DNA from: Verminephrobacter eiseniae EF01-2
Lineage (GTDB): Bacteria > Pseudomonadota > Gammaproteobacteria > Burkholderiales > Burkholderiaceae_C
Length of the DNA stretch: 64,000 nucleotides
Assembly: GCF_000015565.1 (NCBI RefSeq)
Contig: NC_008786.1
Span: forward strand, 2,480,001 to 2,544,000
Reading direction: 5' to 3'
Below the pieces are notes generated by a model, which did no database searches, was not told the origin of the DNA, and worked only from the letters and a program-made list of their open reading frames with translations. The position numbers were made by a program, and so were the translations under genes. Shown here piece after piece: positions 63,501 to 64,000 of this stretch (position 1 is its first letter; every line of letters begins with the position of its first letter).

Positions 63501-64000
63501 ATGAAAAATCCATTGCTTGCACGCGCCTTCGCCTTGACCTGCGTGCTGCTGACGGCGTTCTGGAGCACCCCCTCGTCAGCAGCGCCGATCGTGGTCGGCG
63601 GCAAGAATTTCACCGAGCAGCAATTGATGACGGAGATAACCACGCAATTGCTGGAGGCCAAGGGCTTTGAGATTGTCAAGAAGGATGGCATGGGCAGCGC
63701 AGTGCTGCGGCAGGCGCAGGAGAACGGCCAGATCGATCTGTACTGGGAATACACCGGCACCTCGCTCATCACCTACAACAAAGTGAGCGAACGCTTCAGC
63801 CCGGAGGACACCTACCGGAAGGTCAAGGAACTCGATGCGGCCAAGGGCCTGGTGTGGCTGAACCCGTCGCGCGCCAATAACACCTACTCGCTCGCCATGA
63901 ATGCAGACGAGGCGAACAAGCAGGGGATTGTCAGCATCAGCGATCTGGCACAGGCCATCCGCAGCGGCAAGGCGCTCCGTTTCGCCTGCAATTCCGAGTT
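63501..64000 (+). CDS. OpuB-type substrate-binding protein, partial
   Basis: The first 166 residues of a glycine betaine/choline/osmoprotectant-binding protein (OpuAC/OpuBC). Signal peptide (residues 1-27), then VVGGKNFTEQQLMTEITTQL, QENGQIDLYWEYTGTSLITY and NNTYSLAMNADEANKQGI. GAGGAA precedes the ATG at 63501. The gene runs off the window. Confidence 0.95.
   Translation, partial: MKNPLLARAFALTCVLLTAFWSTPSSAAPIVVGGKNFTEQQLMTEITTQLLEAKGFEIVKKDGMGSAVLRQAQENGQIDLYWEYTGTSLITYNKVSERFSPEDTYRKVKELDAAKGLVWLNPSRANNTYSLAMNADEANKQGIVSISDLAQAIRSGKALRFACNSE

Overview
The window is GC-rich bacterial chromosome. The gene order RNB-domain RNase / TonB-like protein / aroE / mtgA, the TRAP and Bug-type (TctC) solute receptors, and the IclR/GntR/CoA-transferase/acyl-CoA-dehydrogenase catabolic style suggest a betaproteobacterium of the order Burkholderiales, most likely Comamonadaceae. 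The heavy load of insertion sequences, small repeats and freshly decaying genes would suit a host-associated genus such as Verminephrobacter, but the sequence alone cannot confirm that.

Layout. 1-2302: TRAP transporter and SDR operon facing a divergent GntR regulator. 2580-6614: rodA-tldD-aroG on the minus strand, with a Phe/Tyr-rich leader peptide and a terminator ahead of aroG. 6886-10852: two acyltransferase-3 genes and a PglL/Wzy-like ligase. 10977-15821: core block rnb-tonB-aroE-mtgA. 15822-20583: lower-GC accessory island with an IS630-type element, a TauE/SafE permease, and an Rhs-associated toxin tip next to two copies of a Sel1-like (putative immunity) gene. 20728-31026: a minus-strand acyl-CoA catabolic cluster resembling acyclic-terpene (Atu) or branched-acyl degradation. 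Three of its genes are truncated or broken, and its divergent promoter has been split by an IS110 element, a 166-bp palindromic element and an IS4 element. 31697-33403: AidB-like acyl-CoA dehydrogenase. 33544-47671: a large minus-strand cluster with two PTS permeases (glucitol-type and galactitol-type), a dedicated HPr-EI fusion, GutM, an acetoin-dehydrogenase-like E1/E2, a DXR-like (DRL) oxidoreductase and a SorC-family regulator. 47923-52739: unknown protein, an internally deleted lyase-like gene, EamA exporter, quinone oxidoreductase, Nudix hydrolase. 52889-60207: Dpp/Opp-type ABC transporter with a phosphonate monoester hydrolase. 60960-64000: OpuB-type quaternary-amine ABC transporter, running off the window.

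Main points. (1) A 166-bp, nearly fully palindromic element occurs six times (10525, 22184, 26508, 28634, 31103, 47736), always exactly 166 bp. It is open in one frame on both strands, and two copies sit in frame inside protein genes, adding about 54 residues. (2) The DRL + acetoin-dehydrogenase-like + PTS gene set makes chemical sense as a pathway that imports a branched polyol such as 2-C-methyl-D-erythritol as a phosphate, oxidises it to 1-deoxyxylulose 5-phosphate and cleaves that to acetyl-CoA and glyceraldehyde 3-phosphate. (3) aroG appears to be controlled by classical attenuation. (4) A 60-bp repeat that carries its own ribosome-binding-site-like stretch and GTG start codon has expanded the N-termini of two genes. 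(5) An Rhs toxin tip is fused in frame to a copy of its own candidate immunity gene.
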